Shown: piece by piece, positions 1 to 9,900 of the stretch
How positions within the stretch are numbered: the stretch's first letter is position 1
Layout: every line of letters begins with the position of its first letter
Assembly (NCBI RefSeq): GCF_015207455.1
Contig: NZ_JADEWV010000019.1
Span: 1-49,777, forward strand
DNA from: Microcoleus sp. LEGE 07076
GTDB lineage: Bacteria > Cyanobacteriota > Cyanobacteriia > Cyanobacteriales > Microcoleaceae
Reading direction: 5' to 3'
Length of the DNA: 49,777 nt
The notes under the pieces: model-generated
Databases searched by the model: none
Told to the model about the DNA's origin: nothing
The model's input: only the letters and a program-made list of their open reading frames with translations
Made by a program: the position numbers and the translations under genes

Positions 1-1339
1 CTCGATCGCCCGCCGCCCCTTCCAACAACTGAATTTGAAGTTGATCCAACCGCGGCCCGCACGCAGAAACAACCGTGAGTTCCACATTTTCGCCGCACCA
101 AACTTCCCCAACAGCCGGCATTCTTTGCAACTGATAGCTCAAAAAACCTCCAATAGTTTGGTATTCGTCAGTTACTGGCAAATCCAAATTCAATATTTGA
201 TTGACATCATCTACATTTAGCTGCGCTTGTACTAAAAAAGTGCGATCGTCCAATACTTGCAAAGCAATTTCTTTGCTGTCGCCCGACTCGTAAGTGCGGC
301 CGATAATTTCCGCTATCAAATCCCTCAGCGTCACTAACCCGGAAATGCCGCCAAATTCATCGACGACGATCGCAATTTCTTCCGACGAACGCTGCATCAA
401 AGGCAGCAATTCTCCCAGCAGCATCATCTCCGGCACAAACCTCACTGCACTCATCCAAGTTACAATTTCTGTGTCGGGAGATAGCAAACCTTCAGCTAGA
501 GGTTTTGCAAGTTGTTTGAAGCCAATAATGCCGATAATTTCGTCTAAAGAATCTCCCGTCACGGGATAGCGGGAATGGTTGGAAATTGCCATTTCGTCGA
601 GCAAAGTTTGAAAGGTGGCCGTCTTGGGAAGTGCGACAATGCTGGGCCTCGGCACCATTACTTCTTCTACCCAAACTTCGCCAAATTGAAACACGTTGTT
701 GAGCAATTCTCGCTCTTCTGCTTGCAAGCCGCTGGATTCGGTGGAAGTAGCTATAATTAATTGCAGTTCTTCGGGAGTAACCGGCCGATGGGTTGCGTCG
801 TATTCGATACCCGCAAGCCGCAAGAGAGATCGAGTAGATTGATTTAGAAACGACACAAACGGATTGAACAAACGGGATATCAATAAAGTCGGAGGCCCGA
901 AACTTCTGGCTAGCTGTTCGGAATAAAGTAAGGCTACAGATTTGGGAAAGAGTTCGCCGAGTACGATTTGCAGGTAAGCTAGCAGGAAAAAAGTTACTAT
1001 TGATATTCCCAAAGAATGGGCCAGCGCCGATTTGATATAAATTGGCAGCGGCAAAGTGGCGATCGCAAATTTGACTAGCACGGCGATCGTATCTTCTCCA
1101 ATCCAGCCGAGAGCTAAACTAGAAAGAGTGATTCCCAACTGCATTGTTGAGAGCAATCGCTCGATACTTTTCTGCAAAGATTGAACAGTTAGAGCTGCAA
1201 TGTCGCCAGCTTCCACTAACTGATTGATGCGCGATCGGCGTACCGTCACCATCGAAAACTCAGCCGCCACAAAAAAAGCATTTATCGCAATCAGCAGCAG
1301 CACTGAGAGCAACCGCGACACCATCTCTGCCCAAGTCAT
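1..1339 (-). CDS. CNNM/CorC (hemolysin-like) membrane protein, cut by the window edge
   Basis: The minus-strand frame is open from an ATG at 1339 to base 1, so the 3' end lies outside the window; 446 codons are present. The N-terminus begins with a hydrophobic segment (about residues 8-28) and continues through the membrane region typical of DUF21/CNNM proteins. A CBS pair follows (roughly 215-345, with EEVMVPRPSIVALP and the second half VVDEFGGISGLVTLRDL), then the CorC/HlyC C-terminal domain (about 360-445). The family is linked to divalent-cation transport or efflux; the old name hemolysin is misleading. An in-frame GTG at 1387 has a better ribosome site (AGGAAG) than the ATG at 1339, so the protein may be 16 residues longer. 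Only the last residues should be missing. Confidence 0.9.
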   Translation of the reverse strand, partial: MTWAEMVSRLLSVLLLIAINAFFVAAEFSMVTVRRSRINQLVEAGDIAALTVQSLQKSIERLLSTMQLGITLSSLALGWIGEDTIAVLVKFAIATLPLPIYIKSALAHSLGISIVTFFLLAYLQIVLGELFPKSVALLYSEQLARSFGPPTLLISRLFNPFVSFLNQSTRSLLRLAGIEYDATHRPVTPEELQLIIATSTESSGLQAEERELLNNVFQFGEVWVEEVMVPRPSIVALPKTATFQTLLDEMAISNHSRYPVTGDSLDEIIGIIGFKQLAKPLAEGLLSPDTEIVTWMSAVRFVPEMMLLGELLPLMQRSSEEIAIVVDEFGGISGLVTLRDLIAEIIGRTYESGDSKEIALQVLDDRTFLVQAQLNVDDVNQILNLDLPVTDEYQTIGGFLSYQLQRMPAVGEVWCGENVELTVVSACGPRLDQLQIQLLEGAAGDR

Positions 1340-1452
1340 CGCGGGTAAATCAGCTATCTCCTGCACTCTCGCCCCTAAAAGTGACACAGTTCTTCCTAGA
1401 ACAACTTTCTCGATCGAACTTCAGAATCCCTGGAGCGTTTGCTCCTTTTGTC

Positions 1453-2124
1453 TTACTTCGCTACTGGAATGCCAGCTATTTGCAACTGCAATTTTTGACC
1501 TGGATAATCTGTCAGCGTCAGGGAAACTTCTTTAGCATTTTCCAGCAAAGCTGTGGGAATACTCACCGTACCGTAATACACCTGCCCGTTGGCGGGCAGT
1601 TCCGCCGGCAAATCCTCAGCAGTCGCCGAAAGGGCGCGGCTGCGGTCGTCGGTGACGTTCAAGAAACTGTAGAGAAACCTCACAGCTTGGGAGCCTTCGT
1701 TTTTCATGCTCACGTCTAGCAGCATCGAGTTGCCGCGCTGACTGGCCGCGCTCACTTCCAATGTTACTCCCCCGTCGCGACTGTTTAGGGGAAACTTGGC
1801 GCTGGCCTTTTGTGCTGCAGGTTTTTTGGCTGTGGCTGGTTTAGTGTTTGCTCGATCGGTTGTTTTTTCTGGCTCGCGACCTTCTACCCGCGCTTTGACG
1901 GTTTTCAGAATGTCTGTTTCTTTCAAAATGCTCACTTGGTCTTTGCTAGCCACAGTTCCTTGCTTGCCGGTGCCTGCATAGTTGTTGGGGCGAACATCGG
2001 GTTGAGTCGTTCCTTTCAAGGCTTCTCTACCTGTAGTAAATCCCAAAACAGAACTCGTCACACCTGCTCCAAACATTAGAACCAGCAGAATTAGAGTCAG
2101 CACTACTGTTGAATTCACTGCCAT
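1453..2124 (-). CDS. Hypothetical single-pass membrane-anchored protein
   Basis: A 223-residue protein with one N-terminal hydrophobic helix (about residues 7-29), a polar linker that turns Lys/Ala/Pro-rich near residues 95-110, and a C-terminal domain of about 110 residues rich in alternating hydrophobic residues. That domain resembles the extracytoplasmic beta-sandwich type often annotated as DUF4352-like, but I cannot confirm the family. No catalytic motif is visible. It is transcribed toward the CNNM/CorC gene, with about 65 bases to the GTG candidate and 113 to the ATG candidate, so the two could be cotranscribed. Expected topology is a short cytoplasmic tail with the bulk outside the membrane. 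Function unknown. Confidence 0.7.
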   Translation of the reverse strand: MAVNSTVVLTLILLVLMFGAGVTSSVLGFTTGREALKGTTQPDVRPNNYAGTGKQGTVASKDQVSILKETDILKTVKARVEGREPEKTTDRANTKPATAKKPAAQKASAKFPLNSRDGGVTLEVSAASQRGNSMLLDVSMKNEGSQAVRFLYSFLNVTDDRSRALSATAEDLPAELPANGQVYYGTVSIPTALLENAKEVSLTLTDYPGQKLQLQIAGIPVAK

Positions 2125-2312
2125 TGCCTATAATTTTATGCCGAGTCGTAGAAAATGCTTTGTCCGGTCGATCGATCTTACAGCGCAGAGGCGTTCGGGG
2201 CGATCGGGGACTCAACAAATCTCAAGATTTTGATTTTTGTTCTCTAGTTCTAGCACGAACTGGGAAATTATGTTATAATTAGTTTTTAGTTGCATCAAAC
2301 AATGCAATTTTA

Positions 2313-2385
2313 CGGCAGTTGGCCGAGCGGTTTAGGCAGCGAACTCATAATTCGCCCCAGGCAGGTTCAACTCCTGCACTGCCGA
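2313..2385 (+). tRNA. tRNA with CAU anticodon (Ile2 or elongator Met)
   Basis: A full 73-nt cloverleaf can be drawn by hand: 7-bp acceptor CGGCAGT/ACTGCCG, U8, a 3-bp D stem GCC/GGC with a long D loop, a 5-bp anticodon stem GCGAA/TTCGC around loop CTCATAA, a 5-nt variable loop CCCAG, a T stem GCAGG/CCTGC with loop TTCAACT, and discriminator A. CCA is not encoded. The anticodon CAT is at 2346-2348. The anticodon stem lacks the three G-C pairs of initiator tRNA. The short D stem with a long D loop resembles the plastid trnI-CAU layout, which favours lysidine-modified tRNA-Ile2, but elongator tRNA-Met is not excluded. Confidence 0.9.
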
Positions 2386-2477
2386 TTTTTAATCCGATTT
2401 TTAATCAATCACAACGCTCCGCCGAGGTTCAAGACTCGGTTGGTGGGAAGATCTTAGTTTTGGACGGATCGGTTGCG

Positions 2478-2492
2478 AGAAACCGGGTTTCT
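2478..2492. repeat. Short palindrome of the AGAAACC-GGGTTTCT family
   Basis: A 15-nt near-perfect palindrome (AGAAACCGGGTTTCT) in the gene-free stretch between the tRNA and pyrR. The same word family occurs as a long hairpin at 21206-21271, in a variant at 33619-33687, and as half-sites near 37806 and 39531. Confidence 0.6.
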
Positions 2493-2593
2493 GAGGTGAG
2501 GGTGCACTCGCCAACCAGACGCGCGATCGATCTTGGGGACGGTTAGCCACCCTGACTCAAAAAATTATGGTGCCGTCGCCAACGACAACCGTA

Positions 2594-3127
2594 TCAACCC
2601 TTAATCAATTCCACTCCGTAGCGCCCGTCATATTCTTGAACGTAAACCTTAACTTGTTCTTCCTTTGCTGTCGGCAACTTTTTACCCGTAAAATCCGGCT
2701 GAATCGGTACTTCTCTGTGGCCTCGATCGACTAATACCGCCAACCAAATTTTCTCCGGCCGCCCGTAATCGTTTACCGCATTCAAAGCGGCTCGAATCGT
2801 TCTGCCTTTATATATAACGTCATCTACCAGCACAACGGTTTTGCCCGTCAAATCGAACGGAATTTCTGTTTTAGCCGGTGTCCGCATCGCCACTCGATCC
2901 AAGTCATCTCGGTAAAACGTAATATCCAAAGCGCCCACGGATACTTTGACTTGTTCGAGGACTTCAATTTGAGCTGCCAACATTTGAGCTAATGGCACTC
3001 CTCTAGTATAAATCCCCAACAACACTAACTCCGAGGGTTCCCGAGATTTTTCGACAATCTGGGAAGCAACGCGGGTGAGAGTGCGCCTCACTTCATCCGG
3101 CGATAAAATTTTGATAATTTTAGTCAT
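2594..3127 (-). CDS. pyrR: PyrR: bifunctional pyr regulator / uracil phosphoribosyltransferase
   Basis: A 177-residue phosphoribosyltransferase-fold protein. The PRPP-binding signature [13 protein letters not shown] is at residues 98-110, and the family hallmark TFYRDD is at about 70-74. PyrR binds pyr mRNA in response to UMP in many bacteria and also converts uracil plus PRPP to UMP; in cyanobacteria, away from pyr genes, the enzymatic role is often presumed. The start is set at ATG 3127 (MTKIIK); the frame stays open upstream to 3238 through low-complexity AT-rich sequence that does not look coding. It lies 180 bases downstream of cbiB on the same strand. No pyr attenuator was recognised here. 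Confidence 0.93.
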   Translation of the reverse strand: MTKIIKILSPDEVRRTLTRVASQIVEKSREPSELVLLGIYTRGVPLAQMLAAQIEVLEQVKVSVGALDITFYRDDLDRVAMRTPAKTEIPFDLTGKTVVLVDDVIYKGRTIRAALNAVNDYGRPEKIWLAVLVDRGHREVPIQPDFTGKKLPTAKEEQVKVYVQEYDGRYGVELIKG

Positions 3128-3307
3128 TGTTTTGCTGCGAGTTAATTGTTGGCTGTTGGCCGATCGAACAATTTTAGATTTGAGATTTGAGATTTTAGAT
3201 TGACTTGACAGATGAGTCTGGGGGTTTGAACTACTCACGTCAAAACTTTTTTTGCTATCCCAGAATCCTGTCGCAGGTATGTCTCTGTCCGCAGGTGAGG
3301 CCAGCAG

Positions 3308-4387
3308 TTAGCGGACAAAACACCATGAACTATAAAAAACTAATGATAGTCCCAACCAAATCACAAAGCAATACCGAGTTAATTGCAAAGCTTGACAAAT
3401 CTGTTCCGGGGCGATCGGGTGAATCGGCTCGCCTAAGAGCGGTTTGTGTTTGATAACTCCCCGATAGGAATTTGTACCTCCTAGTTGTACTCCCAAGATA
3501 GCCGCGTAGGCGCACTCGCTCCAACCGGAATTGGGACTGGCATCTTTCACAGCATCTCTCTGACAAATCTGCCAAATGTACATTGGTTTGCCAGATATCA
3601 GGGCTAAAGTAATCACTGTTAGCCGGCAAGGAATCCATGTCAGCACGTCTTCTAGTTTGGCGCTAAACCATCCTAAATCAGTGTATGGCTCTTCTTTGTA
3701 GCCGACGGTAGAATCTAATGTGCTGGCTGCTTTGTAAGCGATCGCCAAGGAAACGATCGCGCTTGCTGCTATCGAGTCAGGAGCGATCGGCACATTGGTA
3801 AAACTTAATAATAGATGCGGCAGAGCGAACCCAACTAAGGCATAAAATAGCGGGGCAATCACGCCATCGACTGCATTCTCTGTTACTGTTTCTAACAGAG
3901 CTCGCAGAATTTCTGGCTCGGATAAGTTTTCGGTATCCCGGCCGACGTAAAGACTCAACCGTTCCCGCGCCTTGACTAAATCTCCAACAGTTAAAGGTGC
4001 TAGCACATCCTCCGCAGCCGCCCTCAAACTGCGACCGGCAAAACAGCTTGCGAGCAAAATGGTCTGCAGGGCAATACTTAAAAGTGGGTGCACCCAACTA
4101 GCAGCAAGGACGATCGACCAACTGACAGTATAACTGCCTAGAATCAGCCCGATCGCTAGTATTGTACCAGCACATCGCAGCAGCAGTTTGCGCCCGACCA
4201 CAGCGGGACGATCGCCAGCGGGAGACATTTTACCTGCGGGATGATTCGATATATTAAACACGAGCCGAGTATAGCGGTCGATCGCCCAACCCATCGCCTG
4301 CACCGGATGCGGCCAACCCCAAGGATCGCCGATCGAATAATCCAATACCGCAGCTAAAATCAAAACAGTAAATTGAGCCGACATCAT
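3308..4387 (-). CDS. cbiB: Adenosylcobinamide-phosphate synthase (CbiB/CobD)
   Basis: An integral membrane protein of 359 residues that joins adenosylcobyric acid to the aminopropanol arm, a late step of cobalamin synthesis. The N-terminal DYSIGDPWGWPHPVQAMG (from residue 16) and the internal ENAVDGVIAPLFYALVG segment are family signatures, and several hydrophobic helices are visible. It is somewhat longer than common members (about 310-330), partly from a polar insertion rich in Pro and Gly near residues 48-65. Start: the frame reaches a TTG at 4402, but ATG codons at 4387 and 4384 are better choices. The other cobalamin-linked locus in the window is the riboswitch plus cbiMNQ block about 31 kb away. 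Confidence 0.93.
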   Translation of the reverse strand: MMSAQFTVLILAAVLDYSIGDPWGWPHPVQAMGWAIDRYTRLVFNISNHPAGKMSPAGDRPAVVGRKLLLRCAGTILAIGLILGSYTVSWSIVLAASWVHPLLSIALQTILLASCFAGRSLRAAAEDVLAPLTVGDLVKARERLSLYVGRDTENLSEPEILRALLETVTENAVDGVIAPLFYALVGFALPHLLLSFTNVPIAPDSIAASAIVSLAIAYKAASTLDSTVGYKEEPYTDLGWFSAKLEDVLTWIPCRLTVITLALISGKPMYIWQICQRDAVKDASPNSGWSECAYAAILGVQLGGTNSYRGVIKHKPLLGEPIHPIAPEQICQALQLTRYCFVIWLGLSLVFYSSWCFVR

Positions 4388-4492
4388 TATATATTGTGTC
4401 AAATTTGATAGTCCGTCCGTCGGTTCGTCGATCGGTCGAGCTGGTTTTAACCGCTGTTACCCAGAGCGGAGTTGGATTTTTGAAGTGTGATT

Positions 4493-4895
4493 TTAAATGC
4501 TGAGATTATTTTCATTGTCCGGCAAGTGTACGTTCTGCTCCCAATTAACACCGTCAAAGCGTAGGCTCCGAAAGTGCGAAACCGCATCAGAGTCAAGACA
4601 GCCGATGTTGACATCGAATCGATCGGGATGCGCGAGCGGACGATAGAACGAGTGAATCCCGCAAATCCGGCAGAAAGTATGTTGAGCGGTGCCTGTATTA
4701 AACGTATAGGTTGTCAAAACATCTTCGCCGCACAGCAACGTAAAAGGTTCCGGGCGCACAATTAGCTGCCAAAAATCCTTTCTTTTTACAGATAGAGCAG
4801 TTGCAATCAGATGCTTGGTGTTTGTTGGCGCCGGCTCGGAAGCCTACAGCACCGCAGCCTGTGGTGCCCGAGTAGGTAACAAGTGTTTCGTCCAT
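4493..4895 (-). pseudogene. GFA-family (glutathione-dependent formaldehyde-activating enzyme-like) gene with a frameshift
   Basis: Two overlapping minus-strand frames together read as one GFA/CENP-V-like zinc protein. The first starts MDETLVTYSG at 4895 and carries DCNCSICKKKGFL. The second carries PEPFTLLCGEDVLTTYTF and the CRICGIHSF zinc site. They join if one extra G is removed in the run following the GFL codons, near 4770-4780 (TTGGCAG read as TTG CAG). The expected first CxC zinc motif is also altered: SGTTGCGAV appears where family members usually have a G-C-H-C-G motif. Both defects point to a decaying gene, although a base-call error could explain the shift alone. It lies 38 bases downstream of the Rrf2 regulator, on the same strand. 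Confidence 0.8.
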
Positions 4896-4933
4896 ATTTG
4901 CTAGAAGAGCGATCAAATAAATCAACTTACCAT

Positions 4934-5377
4934 CTAAATGATAAAGCTAGTTTCTTCCCCCAGAGCCGCTTGCCAACTGCGGACATCATAGTATAAGTCT
5001 TCGAGGGAAATAGTGTACAGCGCTTCGGCAAGTTTTTTGTGCAATCGGTTCCACAAACTGAATGTAACCCAGTCCTCTGCTTGGGAAGCGTCGGGAGAAT
5101 GTCGAGGTAAAGGTTCAATAGTTTCGCCTACCGCCTCTAAGATTTGTCCTAAAGAGATTTGAGCCGGCTCGCGGGCCAATTGATATCCTCCTTGGGAGCC
5201 CCGAACTGATTGGACTAAACCGGCTCGTCGCATTTCAATCAGCAATTTTTCGAGATACGGAGCCGGTAACTCCTGTCGGTTCGCGATCGATTTCACCGAT
5301 GTCGGCCCGAACTGAGGTTGCAAACTTAGATCCAGTAATGCTTTGACACTGTAGTGTCCGCGTGTAGTTAACTTCAT
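4934..5377 (-). CDS. Rrf2-family transcriptional regulator without cluster-ligand cysteines
   Basis: A 147-residue Rrf2 protein: winged helix-turn-helix in the first 70 residues (MKLTTRGHYSVKALLDL, PAPYLEKLLIEMRRAGLV, SVRGSQGGYQLAR), then the dimerisation region. IscR/RirA-type members bind an Fe-S cluster through cysteines near residues 90-105. This protein has no cysteine at all; the equivalent stretch reads PLPRHSPDASQAEDWV. It is therefore unlikely to sense through a Cys-ligated cluster. The start is the ATG that begins the canonical MKLTTRG. It diverges from cyAbrB across 265 bases and is followed by the decayed GFA gene. Target genes are unknown. Confidence 0.92.
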   Translation of the reverse strand: MKLTTRGHYSVKALLDLSLQPQFGPTSVKSIANRQELPAPYLEKLLIEMRRAGLVQSVRGSQGGYQLAREPAQISLGQILEAVGETIEPLPRHSPDASQAEDWVTFSLWNRLHKKLAEALYTISLEDLYYDVRSWQAALGEETSFII

Positions 5378-5642
5378 GGGATTTTAATATTGGGGCAAAT
5401 ATTTAGCTAACTGATAGCTGATAGCTGATGCTACTGAGTTTAGAGATTGTTCGCACCGACTGCTGCTACTCCTCAAGAAAGACTGCACCTTGTTAAAAAT
5501 ATTTAGACAATAGTGGTTAACAATTGAGCCGATAGGTGTAATATGGTTTTACGACCGGCTATAAAGCTAAAGTTTCTTGGTCTAACCCAAAACCAACCGA
5601 GAAAAATTCCGTACACCAGTTGAATATTTCAGGACTCAGTAG

Positions 5643-6029
5643 ATGGCGAAAAAGAAAAATATCGAACCCCTCGAAGGCGAAGACCTGATCCAAAAGGTCA
5701 AAGACCTAGAGAACCTTACCAAGGAAGAAAAGGCTAGAGCCTGTGGCTACTATACCGTTACTAAGAACGGCGTAGAACGGGTTAACATGATGAAATTCCT
5801 GAATGCGCTGATTGATGCAGAAGGCATTCAGTTAGACGGGAAGCAAAATGGCAACGGACGCGGCGGACGCTCTGCCAGCTATCGGATTAGCGTTCAATCT
5901 AACGGCAACTTACTGATTGGAGCTGCCTATACCAAACAAATGGAACTCCAGCCAGGAGATGAATTTGAAATCTCTCTGGGACGCAAGCACATTCACCTGC
6001 GCCAAATCGATCGCGAAGAAGTATCCTAA
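5643..6029 (+). CDS. cyAbrB transcriptional regulator (CalA/cyAbrB1-like)
   Basis: A 128-residue DNA-binding protein of the cyanobacterial AbrB class, with a Lys/Glu-rich N-terminal helical part (GEDLIQKVKDLENLTKEEKARACGYY, quoted in two parts: GEDLIQKVKDLENL and TKEEKARACGYY) and a C-terminal AbrB-type swapped-hairpin domain (about residues 78-125, YRISVQSNGNLLIG, LQPGDEFEISLG). cyAbrB proteins are global regulators of carbon/nitrogen balance, hydrogenase and stress genes. The sequence style fits the cyAbrB1/CalA branch, which is usually essential. Single gene with its own upstream region of about 265 bases; downstream is a long gene-free stretch. Confidence 0.92.
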   Translation: MAKKKNIEPLEGEDLIQKVKDLENLTKEEKARACGYYTVTKNGVERVNMMKFLNALIDAEGIQLDGKQNGNGRGGRSASYRISVQSNGNLLIGAAYTKQMELQPGDEFEISLGRKHIHLRQIDREEVS

Positions 6030-6939
6030 GCCTGGACGATTTGCTTTGACTTTTTGCTGGAACTGGTGGGTTTGATTTCAAGCATTGAGTGCAAGCCGAG
6101 AGTTAGCTCTGAAATCTTTCTGTGTGCCTAAAACAGTATGGCTTCTATAGATGGCAATGGCTCGACAAAAGCCACTGCCACTACTTTATATTTTCTGAGA
6201 ATACCTATTCTCGCCCCTCGCTATATCTGTTTGGAGAAGCGGGGGATTTTCCTCGTAACTACTGTTGAAGACAAGTTCGGTAAGCTGTGGCGGCATATAA
6301 ATTATCGGTCAAAAAACAATTCCCCGAATGAGTGGGCGGTTCCTCTGAGCATCGCCCTGAACATACAATGTTTATTTGTCCGACAGCTTAGGATCGTGAA
6401 TTAAATAATTTAGACGAGTTTGTGGGATGGGCGGGAGAACCCATCCCACAAGAACAGTAAAGATTGCAAGTTATTTAATTCTCATTCCTGAACGGATTGT
6501 GTAGCGGATGTAAGAGATGTAACGGATGGATGCTCAGCAGGGGATTTGATAATGCATTTAACGGATTTAACTCGCAGCTTGCAATATCTCAGATGTAACG
6601 GATGTCGGGAACAGGTTTGACGGAAGAAGTAGGTTGGGTTGAGCTAGGAAAGCGAACAAAGCCAGAAAAAGGCGGAGGAATGGTCAGCTAACAGTGCGTA
6701 ATCCCATGAAAATAAGAATTTAAGTGCTTGGGGCCTGTTCCAAATCCATGCAGCATAATTCATTCCCAATTCTTCTATTTCTAAAATCTTTAATCTAAAA
6801 TTGTATAAGTCCTGCGATCGCTCCTGATTTTGCTTGTGTGGGACTTGTTTTGACGGCAAGCAAACAGCTCCGATCGCCCGTAAGTAGAAATTAGGGGCTC
6901 GAACAGTTAAAGTATTAGAGAGCAATTAGTCACCAGCCT
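6030..6939. other. 910-base gene-free stretch with hairpin and scattered GTAACGGATG words
   Basis: Short open frames on both strands here (88 residues from 6138 plus, 93 from 6925 minus) show no domain, ribosome site or coherent composition, so I call none. The stretch holds a strong hairpin at 6421-6450 and, from about 6495 to 6610, repeated words close to ATGTAACGGATG (near 6500, 6515, 6560 and 6593). No tRNA was recognised. The last 150 bases should contain the kinase promoter, but no clear -10/-35 pair stands out. Confidence 0.6.
6421..6450. repeat. Hairpin-forming palindrome TGTGGGATGGG/CCCATCCCACA
   Basis: An 11-bp perfect inverted repeat with an 8-nt loop, about 390 bases after the cyAbrB stop. 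No T-run follows, so it is more likely a dispersed palindromic repeat than an intrinsic terminator. Confidence 0.65.
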
Positions 6940-9900
6940 ATGCCGTTGCCCCGATTCGCGAGCAAAACTTCCCAACAGCCAACAAAAATACCCCTGCGCC
7001 ACGTTCTAGTTGCCTGTTTTGTACTGCAAATCGTCGCAGCAGTCGGGATTGTGGGATATTTTTCGTTTCGCAGCGCCGAAACAGCAGTCGAAGAAATCGC
7101 CCAGAAATCGATCGCCCAGACGGGGAACAGAGTTGAAGAACAACTGACTGCTGTTGTGGAAAATACGCAGTGGATAAATAAACTTAATGCTGAAGCGATC
7201 GACCGCGCTCAATTAAACTTACAGTTAGGACAGCCCCAGCCTCGGGGAGAGAAGTTTCTCTGGGAACAAATGCGATCGTTTAAAAGCATTCAGCGGATTT
7301 CTCTGGGTTCTGAATCAGGAGAATTTCTCGGCATTTGGCGCAACCCGAAGGACAACAGCTTGCAAATTGTCGCGGCTAACAAGTCTACTAACTATCAGAA
7401 TATTTTCTACGCTACAGACGGCACAGGCGCTCGCACCGCCAAATTAAACACAGAACCGGGAACCTACGATGCCCGCCTGCGCCCCTGGTACAAAGAAGCT
7501 GTCGCAGCTAACAAACCGATTTGGACGAGCATTTATCGGGGGTTTAGTCCGGAGACAGTTTTTATTGCTGTCAGCCAACCGATTCGCGCTCGAAATGGTA
7601 AATTGCTGGGAGTTTGTGCAGTAAACTTTTCGCTCTGGGAACTTCAGCAATATCTCGCTCGCCTCAAGGTTAGCAACACTGGAGAAATTTTCGCGATCGA
7701 ACGATCGGGCTTGCTGGTTGTAAGTTCGAGTCAAGAATCATCCTTCAGAAAGATCGCCCGAAAGCAGGAATTTGAGCGGCTGAATGTTTTAGACAGCCAA
7801 ACTCCTGTGATTCGCACCGCAGCCAAGTATTTGTACGATCGCTTCGGGGGATGGGGCAACATTAAGCAGCGGCAGCAACTGAAATTGGGCCGAGACGGGC
7901 AGGAATATTTTGTGGAAGTGCTGCCGTTTTCCGGTAGTTACGGTTTGAACTTGCTGATCGTGCTGGCAGTTCCCAAATCCGATTTCATGGGGAAAATTAA
8001 CAAAAATACCCGCACTACCATTTTAATTTGCGCGCTGGCGCTGCTAGTATCGACAATTGCCGGAGTGCTGGTGGCTAGATGGGTGACGCAGCCGCTGCTG
8101 CACCTCAACGAAGCTGCCAAAGATATCGCTAAAGGACAATTCGATCGCACTGTGGCGGTGAGTCGCGCTGATGAAGTAGGGGAATTAGCCCAATCTTTTA
8201 ACGAGATGGTAGTGAAACTGAAAAATTCCTTTCAAGCTTTGGCCGCCAGCGAGGAAAAATTTATCAAGCTGGTAGAAAGCTTGCCGGTTGGGGTGATAGC
8301 CCTGACTCCGGCTGGTAGCGCGATTTTTATGAATTCGATGGGAGGAGAAATTACTGGTAAAGGGGCGGTGGAAAATACAACCCCTGAAGAACTTTCAGAA
8401 ACTTATCAACTTTATGTAGCGGGAACAGATAAGCTGTACCCGATCGAAGATTCGCCCTTTGAACGCGCCGTGATGGGCCAAGAAATGTTCCTAGAAGATA
8501 TGGATGTGCGTCGGGATGGGAAAGTTATTTCCTTGCAAGTGCGCTCGCAGCCAATATTTGATGCTGAGGGGAATGTGATTTACGTACTTATTGTGTTTCA
8601 AGATATCACGGCGCGCAAACAAGGAGAGCAAATATTGGCAGACTACAACCGTACCCTGGAAACGGAAGTAACCTCGCGGACGATCGAGCTAGCTCAAATC
8701 AATGCCCGTTTGGAACTCGAAATTGAGGAGCGCCAGCAAGCTGAAAAAATTATTCGCAAAGAGCGGGATTTTAACTTAAAAATTATCGAAAATTCTCCGA
8801 TTTTTTTTGTGGCGATCGACTCGGAGGGTAAAATCCTGCTTGCCAATGATTGTATGCTGCAAGCTGTCGGTTATACTGCAGCAGAAGTTGCGGGCAAAGA
8901 TTACTTAGCTACATTTGTACCCGAGAGCGATCGAGCCGGATTGCATTCGATTTTTGAGCGCGTCACAGGCCCGGAACAAACGGTTAACGAGCACCGGATT
9001 CTCACCAAGGGCGATTCCCTACGGGATAGCTACGCCTCGCGTACTTTGTTAGTCGAGTGGCACGGTACGCCTGTTTTGGATGAAAATGGCAATTTTGACT
9101 TTCTTTTTGGATTTGGGATTGATATTGGCGATCGCAAACAAGCACAAATAGCCTTGCAAAAAAGCGAAGCTCTGTTTCAGAAACTAGCAATCACTGTTCC
9201 CGGAGAACTTTACATATTCGTACAGCATCCTGACGGCTCTGTCAAGATGGAATATATCAGTCCGATGTGCCGAGAAATTCAAGAATTAGAGCCGGAGGAA
9301 ATCCAGAACAACTCTGCTTTACTCTACGAACAAATGCACCCGGACGATCGTCCCAGCCACTTCGAGGCGATTGTCAACAGTGCCGCAAATCTCGAACCAT
9401 TTGTCCACGAGTGGCGGATTGTCACAGCATCGGGAAAGCTCAAATGGCTGCAAGGTCATTCTCGACCGGAATTGCGCGAAAATGGAGATATTGTCTGGCA
9501 CGGCGTAATACTTGATATTAGCGATCGCAAACAAGCAGAACAAGAACTAAAACAAGCCGCAGAAGCCGCAGAAGCTGCCAACAAAACTAAAAGCATTTTT
9601 CTCGCCAACATGACCCACGAATTGCGAACCCCCCTCAACGCCATTCTCGGCTTCGCTCAATTAATCGAACCCAGCGCTAATTTAAGTTTGCCGGAAAAAG
9701 AAAATATCAAAATTATTCGCCGCAGCGGAGAACACCTGCTTCAACTGATCGATCGAATCTTAGACTTATCTAAAATTGAAGGTGGACGCATGAAACTCCA
9801 CCCCAGATACTTTGACTTGTACCGCTTGCTGGGCGACGTGCAAAATATGTTCCAAATTCCCGCAAAAAATAAAAAAATCAAATTAATCATTGACTATTCC

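Noticed and set aside
6138..6404. 88-residue plus-strand frame in the long gap
   Set aside because: No ribosome site, no recognisable family, and mixed composition; same for the 93-residue minus frame at 6644-6925.
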